Shown one piece after another: positions 14,485 through 22,367 of a stretch of DNA of 33,763 nucleotides. A model generated the notes under the pieces. The model worked only from the letters and a program-made list of their open reading frames with translations, ran no database searches and was not told the origin of the DNA. The stretch is from an uncultured Clostridia bacterium (lineage in GTDB: Bacteria > Bacillota > Clostridia > Oscillospirales > Ruminococcaceae). A program made the translations under genes and the position numbers. Where the stretch lies: the NCBI GenBank assembly GCA_948473085.1, contig CAOKWH010000019.1, positions 1 through 33,763 on the forward strand. The letters run 5' to 3'. Numbering within the stretch: position 1 is the stretch's first letter; each line of letters opens with the position of its first letter.

Positions 14485-15717
14485 ATGGAAAAGCTAAAAA
14501 AGGGATGGCTCCCGGACGGGGGTTGCCAGGAGGAACCGGATAGCGGCATTGTGCTGGATGACGCGGCCTACCACCTGGAAACGATTGAGGAGAAAAAACT
14601 GCCGGTAAACAGGCTGAACGCCTACAACCACCTGGCCATCTACCTGCGCTGGTGCATGGAAAACGGCCTGATGGACGGGGGATATCTAACAGAATATGGC
14701 GAAAAAACCCGGACCGAGCCCGCCGGTGCGGGCCTGCGGGAATTTATCCGGGATGAGCTGGCGGGGCAGCTCTCCACCTCCCTGTTCAGTGAAAAAGGCC
14801 GCGCCTTTGCCGCCTACTATTACGGGGAGAACGACAGCCCCTTCTTCCCCAGCGACATCGACCGCTATGCCATAGGCGTCATTGGAGAGGAGCGCAACAA
14901 CTCCGACGAAATCCAGGACGAGGCATACCTGTTCCTCCCCTTTGACGAGGGCTGCTATCAGGCGATGGCAGCGGTCATCCAGGAACGCTTTGATACCTGG
15001 CAGAAGGACATACTGGAACCCTCCCAGCCGGCCCGGGCTATGATGGGCTATCTGGGCTGCGCATGTACCTACTTCCCTGCCCTGCGGGACGACGCCCCCA
15101 TCCTGTCGGCCTACCGCTCCGCCCGGCAGCAGGGGGCGCAGGAGGGCTTTGTCCCCATCCTCCTTCCACCGGATGAGGCGTTGCTGGAAAGCCTAATGAT
15201 CAATGCTGGCCCGGAAACGGCGGCGGCATACCGGCAGAAGCTGCTGGCCGCCCCGATAGGGGACGGCAAGGCTGTTTTGGAGGAGCTTGCCGGCCAGTAT
15301 GGGGAGGAAGAACCCCCTGGCGAGCCGGCAGGCGGGTACAGCAACTGCTGCTTTTCCTGTTACTGGGATGCGGATACCGGCAGGACCCGCCCGCTGATTC
15401 TGGCCAAAATCCCGGTGCAGAACCCCTGGGAGATTTTTGCCTACCTGCCCTTTGGGGGCTGGAATAACTGCCCCGACACGCCGGAACTGATGGCTGTGGC
15501 AAAATACTGGGCCCAGCAATACGGCGCAGTGCCTGCCGCCATGACCCGGGACGAACTGGAATTTGCGCTCCCCTCCCCCGTTCCCGGGGAATTGGCGAGG
15601 GAAGCGGCGGCGGAGCAATCCGCCTTCTGCCCGGATATGGACCAGTTTTTTGATACACCGGAAGCCCAGGCCGATACGCTGCGGCAATCCACCGTCTGGT
15701 ATTTCTGGTGGGATTGA
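14485..15717 (+). CDS. DUF4253-like domain protein with an additional N-terminal region
   Basis: A 410-residue soluble protein. The C-terminal part (about residues 300-375) has the DUF4253 hallmark PVQNPWEIFAYLPFGGWNNC, followed by PELMAVAKYWAQQYGAVPAA. The N-terminal region (about 20-180) contains AYNHLAIYLRWCMENGLMDG, a pattern seen in putative immunity or metal-binding-like proteins of Clostridia. The middle is unassigned. No membrane segments. Function is unknown. GAAGGAGCG supports ATG 14485. It is the last gene of the cluster; a GC-rich hairpin without a T tract (15729-15756) follows. Confidence 0.75.
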   Translation: MEKLKKGWLPDGGCQEEPDSGIVLDDAAYHLETIEEKKLPVNRLNAYNHLAIYLRWCMENGLMDGGYLTEYGEKTRTEPAGAGLREFIRDELAGQLSTSLFSEKGRAFAAYYYGENDSPFFPSDIDRYAIGVIGEERNNSDEIQDEAYLFLPFDEGCYQAMAAVIQERFDTWQKDILEPSQPARAMMGYLGCACTYFPALRDDAPILSAYRSARQQGAQEGFVPILLPPDEALLESLMINAGPETAAAYRQKLLAAPIGDGKAVLEELAGQYGEEEPPGEPAGGYSNCCFSCYWDADTGRTRPLILAKIPVQNPWEIFAYLPFGGWNNCPDTPELMAVAKYWAQQYGAVPAAMTRDELEFALPSPVPGELAREAAAEQSAFCPDMDQFFDTPEAQADTLRQSTVWYFWWD

Positions 15718-15728
15718 TGGAATATCCC

Positions 15729-15756
15729 GGCAAGCCCCGGCGGGAGGGGGCTTGCC
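15729..15756. repeat. Perfect 10-bp inverted repeat after the DUF4253-like gene
   Basis: GGCAAGCCCC (15729-15738) and GGGGCTTGCC (15747-15756) form a strong hairpin 12 bp after the stop codon. There is no T tract, so it may stabilise the 3' end or be Rho-linked. Confidence 0.6.
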
Positions 15757-15857
15757 GCCAGCGCCCCGGGCCGGAAACTACCCGCCAAGGCAGTGCAAAA
15801 TCCCATTGAAAGAACAACTTTACGGGGCCATGCCCCATAGACGACTGCGAGGGACTT

Positions 15858-17066
15858 ATGATTGAGATAAAAGGAAAATTTAACGAGGCCAAAATTTTCA
15901 CCGATGTGGTGGACAGCGCCTCGGTTGCACAGGTTCAGGAGCTGTGCAACCAGGAATTTACAGCGGGCAGCCGCATCCGGCTGATGCCCGACATCCACGC
16001 CGGAAAGGGCTGCACCATTGGCACCACCATGACCATCACCGACAAAGTGGTGCCCAACCTGGTGGGGGTGGACATTGGCTGCGGCATGGAAACCATCCGC
16101 ATCCGGGAAAACCGGCTGGAACTTCAAAAGCTGGACAAACTCATCTATGAGAAGATCCCCTCCGGCTTCTCCATCCGGAACAAAGCCCACCGTTTCCACA
16201 GCCAGATTGACCTGAGCCAGCTGTGCTGCGCCCGCCATGTGGATCTGCTGCGGGCAGAAAAGAGCATCGGCACCCTGGGCGGCGGCAACCACTTCATCGA
16301 GGTGGATAGGGATGAGGAGGGAAACCTCTATATTGTCATCCATTCCGGCAGCCGCCATCTGGGTGTGGAGGTGGCCAGCTACTATCAGGAGGCGGGCTAC
16401 AAGGTGCTCAACCACACCGATGACGCCTCTGTGCAGGCCCTCATCGCCCGAATGCGGGCCGAGGGCCGGGAGAAGGAGATTCAAAAGGAGCTCAAGAAGC
16501 TGAAAAACCTCAAGCAGACCAATATCCCCAGGGCGCTGGCCTATGTATCGGGTAATCTGTTTGAGCAGTATATCCACGATATGAAGCTGGTCCAGCAGTT
16601 TGCCATGCTCAACCGGCAGGCCATGATGGAGGAGATTGTCAAGGGCATGAAGCTCCATGTGGAGGAGCAGTTCACCACCATCCACAATTACATTGACACC
16701 GACGCCATGATTCTGCGCAAAGGGGCCGTATCCGCCAAGGCCGGCGAGCAGCTGCTCATCCCCATCAATATGCGGGATGGCAGCCTCCTCTGTGTGGGCA
16801 AAGGCAATGAGGACTGGAACAGCTCGGCGCCCCACGGGGCCGGCCGCCTGATGAGCCGGGCCGCCGCCAAGCAGTCCTTCACCGTATCCGAGTTCAAAAA
16901 GCAGATGGCGGAGGTCTACACCACTTCGGTGAACAAGGCCACGCTGGACGAGTGCCCCATGGCCTACAAGGGGATGCAGGACATTCTGGACAATATCGGC
17001 CCCACGGCAGAGGTGGTAAAAATTATCCGCCCCATTTACAACTTTAAGGCCGGGGACGAGGAATAA
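15858..17066 (+). CDS. rtcB: RtcB-family RNA ligase
   Basis: Joins RNA 2',3'-cyclic phosphate or 3'-phosphate ends to 5'-OH ends using GTP and Mn2+. The 402-residue protein is the shorter bacterial form. It shows the metal-site Cys in GVDIGCGMETI (about residue 77), GTLGGGNHFIEVD, HSGSRHLGVEVA and the guanylylated-His motif SSAPHGAGRLMSR. GAGGG precedes ATG 15858. No rtcA, rtcR or prfH-like gene is adjacent, so it is probably a stand-alone repair ligase. It ends at terminator 17074-17103. Confidence 0.93.
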   Translation: MIEIKGKFNEAKIFTDVVDSASVAQVQELCNQEFTAGSRIRLMPDIHAGKGCTIGTTMTITDKVVPNLVGVDIGCGMETIRIRENRLELQKLDKLIYEKIPSGFSIRNKAHRFHSQIDLSQLCCARHVDLLRAEKSIGTLGGGNHFIEVDRDEEGNLYIVIHSGSRHLGVEVASYYQEAGYKVLNHTDDASVQALIARMRAEGREKEIQKELKKLKNLKQTNIPRALAYVSGNLFEQYIHDMKLVQQFAMLNRQAMMEEIVKGMKLHVEEQFTTIHNYIDTDAMILRKGAVSAKAGEQLLIPINMRDGSLLCVGKGNEDWNSSAPHGAGRLMSRAAAKQSFTVSEFKKQMAEVYTTSVNKATLDECPMAYKGMQDILDNIGPTAEVVKIIRPIYNFKAGDEE

Positions 17067-17073
17067 AAAAAGG

Positions 17074-17103
17074 GCGGCGCCGCAGAAGCAGCGCCGCTTT
17101 TTT
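17074..17103 (+). terminator. Intrinsic terminator of rtcB
   Basis: GCGGCGC (17074-17080) pairs with GCGCCGC (17091-17097), followed by TTTTTT. Confidence 0.88.
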
Positions 17104-17160
17104 GCCCCCTGTGCAAATATCCACCGGGTTATCCCCGCCCCCGGCCAGCCCCTGCCCGGC

Positions 17161-17550
17161 CTATTGCAGGAGGGCGAGCAGATAGGCGTAGATGCTCTCC
17201 TCCTCCCCCTCCTTTGCCCGCTTGATACAGCGTACCACCGGCCAGAACAGCGTCCCGTCCGCAAGCTCCACGGCAATATTCACCTCGCCGTAGGGGTCGG
17301 CGTCATCTGTCTGCCAGCTACCGCCCCGCAGCCGGATGGCTGTCTGGCCGATATAGGCCCCCAGGGCGAACAGGATGCTCCCCCGGTTCTGGGATAAAAG
17401 GCCGGTGGGGGTGTTCTGCTCCTGGAAAAACCGGTCGATCTCCCGCATGCTTTCCAGCGTGTAGTCCGCCTTGTAGCCGGAGGAGTTCAGGGCCCGCACC
17501 ACCCAATCCGACGCTGTGGCAATATCCTCCATCAGTGTGTTCTGCTGCAT
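17161..17550 (-). CDS. Hypothetical protein (DUF3806-like?)
   Basis: A 129-residue soluble protein from ATG 17550. An upstream ATG at 17580 would put the GGAGAGG ribosome site inside the gene, so the inner start is chosen. The sequence contains MREIDRFFQEQNTPTGLLSQ (residues 35-54), then RGSILFALGAYIGQTAIRL and DPYGEVNIAVELADGTLFWP. A helix leading to a glycine/alanine-rich core and two strands recalls DUF3806-type proteins, but I am not certain. It is transcribed convergently with rtcB; no partner gene is obvious. Confidence 0.7.
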   Translation of the reverse strand: MQQNTLMEDIATASDWVVRALNSSGYKADYTLESMREIDRFFQEQNTPTGLLSQNRGSILFALGAYIGQTAIRLRGGSWQTDDADPYGEVNIAVELADGTLFWPVVRCIKRAKEGEEESIYAYLLALLQ

Positions 17551-17670
17551 TTTTTCATCCTCTCCTTTCCATAAGGCCATTGTAGCACAGACCTCTCCCC
17601 TTTGTCACCTTTTTCCGGAGGGTCTGTTTCCTTCAGGCCCCGCCAGAGCTTTCTTTTCCTGGTAGAATTA

Positions 17671-17679
17671 TGCTATAAT
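17671..17679 (+). promoter_or_regulatory. Extended -10 promoter of the DUF3781 gene
   Basis: TGCTATAAT, a consensus TGn extended -10 box, about 75 bp before ATG 17755. It lies downstream of the upstream in-frame starts, which rules them out. Confidence 0.6.
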
Positions 17680-17754
17680 ACAAACAGCAGCAGAAAGGCC
17701 CCTTTCTGGCGGCAGGCTGCTACAGTAAAAGTATCAAAAAAAGAGGTGATTGCA

Positions 17755-17994
17755 ATGTGCGTTTTGATAAAAAATATTGACAAACTGCATGCCACAGAAA
17801 CAGGCGCAGGGCGGGTAAGAAAAAACCTACAGCTGGAAATAAAGGATGTTATCCCCTGGTGCAAGGAGCAGATTTTGAGCAGCGGCGCCAAAATTGAGCG
17901 GTTTGGGCAGAACTGGTATGTGACAACCGACACCTGCAAAATAACAGTAAGCGTGCGTTACACTGTTCTTACAGCGCATCGGGTGGAGGGGTAA
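17755..17994 (+). CDS. DUF3781 domain protein
   Basis: A 79-residue protein matching the small DUF3781 family: KNIDKLHATETGAGRVRKNL (residues 5-24), EIKDVIPWCKEQI, NWYVTTDTCKITVS and the closing YTVLTAH. Family length fits. Function is unknown. The open frame reaches back to 17602, but the promoter (17671-17679) and AAGAGGTGA before ATG 17755 define the start. A weak hairpin plus T tract (17993-18017) overlaps its end. Confidence 0.8.
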   Translation: MCVLIKNIDKLHATETGAGRVRKNLQLEIKDVIPWCKEQILSSGAKIERFGQNWYVTTDTCKITVSVRYTVLTAHRVEG

Positions 17995-18017
17995 CCACCC
18001 GGCGGGGCTGGTTTTTT
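17993..18017 (+). terminator. Probable intrinsic terminator
   Basis: AACCACCC pairs imperfectly with GGGCTGGTT and is followed by TTTTTT, directly at the DUF3781 stop codon. Confidence 0.6.
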
Positions 18018-18248
18018 CTTCCCGCTATTGGCTATACAGAACCACCGGCTAAGGGTGCTGCCCCCATCCCCTTCTTTTGCCTGCGGAGGGTATAGAACAA
18101 ACCCAGGAGATAAATTAGAAGCACGGATTACAAAGCCTAACCGGCAAGTAATTAAAATACAAACAGACAGTGGAAAGTCTAAATAGAGTGCAACACGATA
18201 CCCCAGTGGAACTGTGGCAGAAACAAAAAAATATTTGGAGGTGCAAGC

Positions 18249-18893
18249 ATGAACCACGCCCCCCTTATCCGGCAGGAGCAGCCGGCCGACTATGCCCAGG
18301 TGGAAACGCTCATCCGCCGCGCCTTCTGGAACCTGTATATCCCCGGCTGTGTGGAGCCCTACCTGGCCCGGATCATCCGCCCCCACCCCGACTTCCTCCC
18401 TGAACTGGACCTGGTGCTGGAACTGGACGGGGAGGTTATTGGCAGCATCATGTACACCAAAGCCCGGCTGGTGGAGGATTCCGGCGCCGAAACCCCCATT
18501 CTCACCTTCGGCCCGGTGTGCATTGCGCCGGAGCACCGGCGCCGGGGCTACGGCAAGCTGCTGATGGAGCAGTCCTTCCAGATGGCCACGGAGATGGGCT
18601 ACAAGGCCATTGTCATCTTTGGCGACCCTGCCAATTATGTGGCCCGGGGCTTTGTCAGCTGCAAGCGGAAAAATATCTGCTTGGAGGATGGCAGTTTCCC
18701 GGCGGCCATGCTGGTGAAGGAGCTGCTGCCCGGCGTGCTGGACGGCCAAAAACGGGTGTACCGCCAAAGCCCCGCCTTTGAAATAGACGAGGCGGCCACC
18801 CAGGCCTACGACAGCACCCTGGAACCCTGGGAGAAAAAGGTGCTGCCCCAGCAGGAATCCTTCTATATTATGAGCCACGCCACTTTGCAGTAA
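18249..18893 (+). CDS. GNAT-family N-acetyltransferase
   Basis: A 214-residue acetyl-CoA-dependent acyltransferase. The N-terminal RQEQPADYAQVETLIRRAFW is the usual alpha-1 region. The acetyl-CoA binding motif A is VCIAPEHRRRGYGKLLMEQS (residues 95-114), followed by AIVIFGDPANYVARGFVSCK, a segment typical of small-molecule or lysine acetyltransferases of the YhbS type. Substrate unknown. GGAGGTG supports ATG 18249. A long frame on the opposite strand is a shadow. Ends at terminator 18892-18940. Confidence 0.9.
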   Translation: MNHAPLIRQEQPADYAQVETLIRRAFWNLYIPGCVEPYLARIIRPHPDFLPELDLVLELDGEVIGSIMYTKARLVEDSGAETPILTFGPVCIAPEHRRRGYGKLLMEQSFQMATEMGYKAIVIFGDPANYVARGFVSCKRKNICLEDGSFPAAMLVKELLPGVLDGQKRVYRQSPAFEIDEAATQAYDSTLEPWEKKVLPQQESFYIMSHATLQ

Positions 18894-18940
18894 AAACAGA
18901 AGCCTGTCCCCTCAAAAAAGGGCGCAGGCTTCTGTTTTTT
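18892..18940. terminator. Bidirectional terminator between convergent genes
   Basis: AAAACAGAAGCCTG (18893-18906) pairs with CAGGCTTCTGTTTT (18925-18938), with T tracts on both strands. It serves the GNAT gene and the minus-strand allE-like gene. Confidence 0.9.
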
Positions 18941-18941
18941 C

Positions 18942-19709
18942 TCAGATGGACACATCCCGGTTGCAGTCCTTGGAATAGATGTAGGTAAAGCGCTCCCGGC
19001 CGGTGGCATAGGCCGCCTGGGGGCAGTAGGGGCCAAACCAGACAAAATCCCCCTTTTTAATCATACGCCAATCCTCATCCAGCAGGTAGATGCCCTCCCC
19101 TTCCAGGATGTACATGCCATGCTCCTGCACATGAGTTTCCACAAAGGAATGGGAGGCCCCCGGCTCAAAGGAGAGGATGTGAAAGTTCATATCATAGGCC
19201 AGGCCGGCCGGGAGGAAGTTTTGCATATACACATTCTCCATCCCGTCCAGGTGTACCGTTTCCAGCTGGCTGGTGTGGCCAAAGCAGAGCTGCGGCAGGC
19301 CCACCCCCTCGGCCGGGATGTAGCGCTGTTTGTAGAGGATGGCCCGCATCGGCTCCTCCCCGGCCTGCCAAAATTCCAGCCCCAGGCCGGGGGGCGCGTA
19401 GAGGAAGCTGCCCGCCGGGGCGTCGAACCCCTGCCCATCTGCTGCCAGGGCGGCCCGGCCGCTGATGATATAGAGGAAGGTTTCCACCCCTTCCTCCCGG
19501 CCGAAGGGGCGCCGGGTGCCGCCGCCGGGCTGGGCCTCCACCAGATACTGCACAAAGCTGGCGCCATACTTGGGGGAGGCCACAATGCTCACCCGGCAGC
19601 CCTCTATGCCGGGGATCACATTGTTCACCAGCCCCTCCGGCGGAATCACTACATACTTGCCGGGCCGGATAACCGCCCGTGTGGATAGGATATCAGTGGG
19701 ATAAGGCAT
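18942..19709 (-). CDS. allE: (S)-ureidoglycine aminohydrolase-like bicupin
   Basis: AllE releases ammonia from (S)-ureidoglycine in allantoin/purine breakdown. The 255-residue protein has two cupin domains. The first carries LLSTRA-like TDILSTRAVIRPGKYVVIPP and GVETFLYIISGRAAL. The second has HSFVETHVQEHGMYILEGEG (about residues 190-209), with the His/Glu/His Mn2+ ligands. The protein fits AllE over its full length. Two adjacent ATGs (19712 and 19709) follow AGGAGG; the second has better spacing and matches the family N-terminus. No other allantoin genes are nearby, so the pathway role is inferred from homology alone. Confidence 0.85.
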   Translation of the reverse strand: MPYPTDILSTRAVIRPGKYVVIPPEGLVNNVIPGIEGCRVSIVASPKYGASFVQYLVEAQPGGGTRRPFGREEGVETFLYIISGRAALAADGQGFDAPAGSFLYAPPGLGLEFWQAGEEPMRAILYKQRYIPAEGVGLPQLCFGHTSQLETVHLDGMENVYMQNFLPAGLAYDMNFHILSFEPGASHSFVETHVQEHGMYILEGEGIYLLDEDWRMIKKGDFVWFGPYCPQAAYATGRERFTYIYSKDCNRDVSI

Positions 19710-19759
19710 CATAAAAACCTCCTGCTTCTGTTATTTTTAGTTGGATATATATTCCGAAC

Positions 19760-19788
19760 AGTATAGCACAAAACTACCCCAGGGGCAA
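19760..19788 (-). promoter_or_regulatory. Promoter of the allE-like gene
   Basis: Minus strand: TTGCCC (19788-19783), a 17-bp spacer and TATACT (19765-19760) with TGC in front (extended -10). Confidence 0.65.
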
Positions 19789-19890
19789 CCTGTTTTTGAG
19801 AAAACCTGCCTGCTTTTACAGAAGTTCCCTTGCGCCGCTTGGACAACGGGGTGCCGGCTGTGCTGCCGTATCTTTCTCCCTCTTCGGGGA

Positions 19891-19919
19891 TTGAAGCATG
19901 AAACTGTGAATGATATAAT
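19891..19919 (+). promoter_or_regulatory. Promoter of the 167-residue hypothetical gene
   Basis: TTGAAG (19891-19896), a 17-bp spacer and TATAAT (19914-19919) with TGA in front (extended -10), 25 bp upstream of the start codon. Confidence 0.75.
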
Positions 19920-19943
19920 CTGATTAGAATTGGAGGGAGACAA

Positions 19944-20447
19944 ATGGAAAAGGTAAAACATTTCTTATCCTCACCAGAAGAACATAAAGAGGATTTTTGG
20001 GAGAGCGATAGCCTTATCTGGGTTGATTGGCGTGAGTTTGATGACTCTATTATCCGGTATTTCAATGAGAAGCTTCCCGATGAAGACAAAATCCGGTTCG
20101 AGTGTGTAGAAACAAAAAAAGAGCGTGGGATTGACATTCTCCTGCACAAGGACGGTACCATTACAGCCATCCCCTATGCGGACGATTATACAGACAGGGA
20201 TACAACATTGCGGAGTATTGGGGAGTATGTATCCCCAAACTACCAAATCCGCTGGTATATGGGTTCGCTTGGCGGTGATACGCTTGCTTTTTGTATCGGG
20301 CCCAGCGTCCAATGGGAGCAGTTGGAGCAGGAATTTGGCGCCGAAAAGGTCGCTTACTATTTTGCGCCGGTGCAGGCAGACAGTGTGATGTTTGAAATGG
20401 ATATGGATGAAGTGTTTAATCTGTTGGAACAAAGAGGAGAAATATAA
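19944..20447 (+). CDS. Hypothetical acidic protein, possibly immunity-like
   Basis: A 167-residue soluble, strongly acidic protein with no signal or membrane segment. Noticeable stretches are SLIWVDWREFDDSIIRYFNE (residues 23-42) and LAFCIGPSVQWEQLEQEFGA. Its DNA is visibly more AT-rich than its neighbours, which hints at recent acquisition. The style (small, acidic, single gene with its own strong promoter) is like orphan immunity proteins in gut Firmicutes, but I cannot name a family. GGAGGGAG precedes ATG 19944. A perfect 13-bp inverted repeat follows the stop codon. Confidence 0.7.
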   Translation: MEKVKHFLSSPEEHKEDFWESDSLIWVDWREFDDSIIRYFNEKLPDEDKIRFECVETKKERGIDILLHKDGTITAIPYADDYTDRDTTLRSIGEYVSPNYQIRWYMGSLGGDTLAFCIGPSVQWEQLEQEFGAEKVAYYFAPVQADSVMFEMDMDEVFNLLEQRGEI

Positions 20448-20460
20448 TTTTTATCTGCCG

Positions 20461-20487
20461 GGCAGTTATCTATGATAGATAACTGCC
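20461..20487. repeat. Perfect 13-bp inverted repeat
   Basis: GGCAGTTATCTAT (20461-20473) and ATAGATAACTGCC (20475-20487) around a single G, 13 bp after the hypothetical gene. No T tract follows on either strand, so it may be a processing hairpin, a weak terminator or a protein-binding site. Confidence 0.6.
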
Positions 20488-20571
20488 TGTACTGCTATTC
20501 CGCAAAAAATTGCCCTGTCGGCAGCACAATCGGCCGCATTCCACAGGCGGAAGCCCTCCTTTCTTTTTATC

Positions 20572-20640
20572 AAACTACTGGAATAGTGTTGACAATCCCA
20601 CACTACTGTGATAGTATAATATAAACTATTGCAATAGTTT
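20572..20640 (+). promoter_or_regulatory. Promoter with three BlaI-type operator dyads
   Basis: A perfect 18-bp palindrome, AAACTATTGCAATAGTTT (20623-20640), lies just before the blaI-like gene. Two imperfect copies lie upstream: AAACTACTGGAATAGTGT (20572-20589) and ACACTACTGTGATAGTAT (20600-20617). They overlap a TTGACA (20589-20594) and the -10 region (TAGTAT 20612-20617 at 17-bp spacing, or TATAAT 20615-20620 at 20 bp). This is the expected layout of an autorepressed BlaI/MecI-family operon. Confidence 0.75.
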
Positions 20641-20657
20641 GAAAGGAAGTGATGGAA

Positions 20658-21035
20658 ATGGCCATCAAGCTCTTTGATTCGGAGCTGAAAGTCATGGATG
20701 TACTATGGAAAGAAGGGGATATGCCGGCCAAACAAATCTCGGATATACTCAAAGCAGCCATCGGCTGGAACATGAACACCACCTACACGGTGATTAAAAA
20801 GTGCATTGCCAAGGGCGCCATTGAGCGCCGGGAGCCAAACTTTGTCTGCCATGCCCTCCTGGGCCGGGAGGCGGTGCAGGCCGCGGAGACAGAGGAGCTG
20901 CTGCACAAGCTGTTTGACAGCTCCCCCGACCTGCTGTTTGCCTCGCTGCTGGGCCGCCAGAAGCTGACCCGGGAGCAGATTGACAACCTGCGCCGCATGG
21001 TATCGGAACTGCAGGCCCAGGAGGAAGCGGAATGA
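20658..21035 (+). CDS. BlaI/MecI/CopY-family repressor
   Basis: A winged-helix repressor of about 125 residues. It begins with the family pattern FDSELKVMDVLWKEGDMPAK, has recognition helix residues NMNTTYTVIKKCIAKGAIER (about 42-61) and a C-terminal dimerisation helix pair. In the family, a membrane M56 protease inactivates the repressor when a signal is sensed. That partner gene follows here with a 4-bp ATGA overlap. GTG 20649 and ATG 20652 are also in frame, but ATG 20658 has the better distance to AAAGGAAG (20642-20649). Three operator dyads upstream indicate autoregulation. Confidence 0.88.
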   Translation: MAIKLFDSELKVMDVLWKEGDMPAKQISDILKAAIGWNMNTTYTVIKKCIAKGAIERREPNFVCHALLGREAVQAAETEELLHKLFDSSPDLLFASLLGRQKLTREQIDNLRRMVSELQAQEEAE

Positions 21036-22357
21036 ACCTGCTCTCCATGACCCTGTCCGGCGGGCTGTTTGTCCTGTTCATTGTGGTGGTGCGGGCGCTG
21101 GCCCTGCACCATCTGCCCAAGGGGGCCTTCCTGGCCCTGTGGGAGATGGCGGCGCTGCGGCTGCTGCTGCCCTTTACCCTGCCGCTGCCGTTTGGCCTGC
21201 CTGCTCCGGCAGGGCGGCTGGCGGCGGGCGTCTCCCTTCGGGCGCCGGTGGCGGCAAGCGGCGCGCCTGACCTTCCCGGTGCTGCCCCCGGCACAGCCCT
21301 GCTCACAGCCTGGCTGATGGGCGCGGCGCTGATAGCGGCCTACTTCGCCGTATCCTACTGGCGGGCCAGGCGGCGGTTTGCCGTTTCTGTTTTGGACGCT
21401 ACCCCCGCCGTCCGGTGCTGGGTAGCGGGGCAAGCCCTGCGCCGGCCGCTGCAGGTGCGGCAGTCCCCCCTGGTGGAATCGCCGCTGACCTACGGCGCCC
21501 TGCGCCCGGTTATCCTGCTCCCCGCAGGGCTGAAGCAGGAGGAAACCGGCCTTATCCACATCCTCACCCACGAACTCGTCCACATCCGGCGCTTTGACAG
21601 TGTCGCCAAACTGCTATTTGCCGCTGTGCTATGTGTCCACTGGTTCAACCCCCTGGCCTGGGTGCTGTATATCCTGGCCAACCGGGACCTGGAGCTATCC
21701 TGCGATGAACGGGTGATGGATATTCTGGGCGGCCGGGAAAAGGCCGCCTACGCGCTGACCTTAATTGACATGGAGGAGAGCCGGTGCTTCTCCCCCTACA
21801 ACCATTTTAGTAAACTTGCCATTGAAGAAAGGATCGAAGCTATTATGACCTATAAAAAAGCCTCTGTTCTCACTGTTGCCCTGGCCACCATCCTGGTAAC
21901 AGGCGCAACCACCGCCTTTGCAGCCTCTGCCGCCGCCCAGGAGCAGCAGGACTACCAAATCCATACAAGCTACAAGGAGAGCACAGTGCTGTCCTATGTG
22001 AACCCGGAGGATGGGAAAATCTACTACAGCTTTGACAACGGGGAAACCTTCCAGCCGCTGACAGAGGAGGAATTCCAGCAGCGCTCCCCCGTTATTGAGT
22101 GGTGGACCTATGAGGAATATGCCGCATGGCTGGAAGAGGAGAAGGGAAACCTCCAATCCATGCTTGGGGAAACAGGCTCCACTGGCGGCCGGGGCGAATT
22201 TGTCTGGACCCAGGAGATAATAGACGAAACCATTGCCCAGTACGAGGGCATTTTGGAAGAAATTAAGGCGGGCCAGCTGTACTCCAAAACGGTGGATGGA
22301 GAGGATTCCATTATGATAAGCGTTGCCCCTGCCAACAGTACAGAAGTTGACGAATAA
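21032..22357 (+). CDS. M56-family (BlaR1-like) membrane metallopeptidase
   Basis: A 441-residue membrane protein. Hydrophobic segments lie at about 8-27, 35-56, 88-108 and 193-214, and after the protease core at about 280-300. The zinc protease motif is H180-E-L-V-H184, with NRDLELSCDERVMD (217-230) supplying the third ligand. The last 140 residues lie outside the membrane and are acidic (QDYQIHTSYKESTVLSYVNP, then WWTYEEYAAWLEEEKGNLQS). They do not look like the penicillin-binding sensor of BlaR1, so the signal may not be a beta-lactam. The start overlaps the repressor's stop (ATGA), implying translational coupling. Ends at terminator 22368-22406. Confidence 0.85.
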   Translation: MNLLSMTLSGGLFVLFIVVVRALALHHLPKGAFLALWEMAALRLLLPFTLPLPFGLPAPAGRLAAGVSLRAPVAASGAPDLPGAAPGTALLTAWLMGAALIAAYFAVSYWRARRRFAVSVLDATPAVRCWVAGQALRRPLQVRQSPLVESPLTYGALRPVILLPAGLKQEETGLIHILTHELVHIRRFDSVAKLLFAAVLCVHWFNPLAWVLYILANRDLELSCDERVMDILGGREKAAYALTLIDMEESRCFSPYNHFSKLAIEERIEAIMTYKKASVLTVALATILVTGATTAFAASAAAQEQQDYQIHTSYKESTVLSYVNPEDGKIYYSFDNGETFQPLTEEEFQQRSPVIEWWTYEEYAAWLEEEKGNLQSMLGETGSTGGRGEFVWTQEIIDETIAQYEGILEEIKAGQLYSKTVDGEDSIMISVAPANSTEVDE

Positions 22358-22367
22358 CCCCTGATAG

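Noticed and set aside
15441-17276. 611-codon minus-strand ORF
   Set aside because: Antisense to rtcB and the DUF4253-like gene; composition is that of a shadow frame.
17958-18878. 306-codon minus-strand ORF
   Set aside because: Antisense to the GNAT gene with clear motifs on the plus strand.
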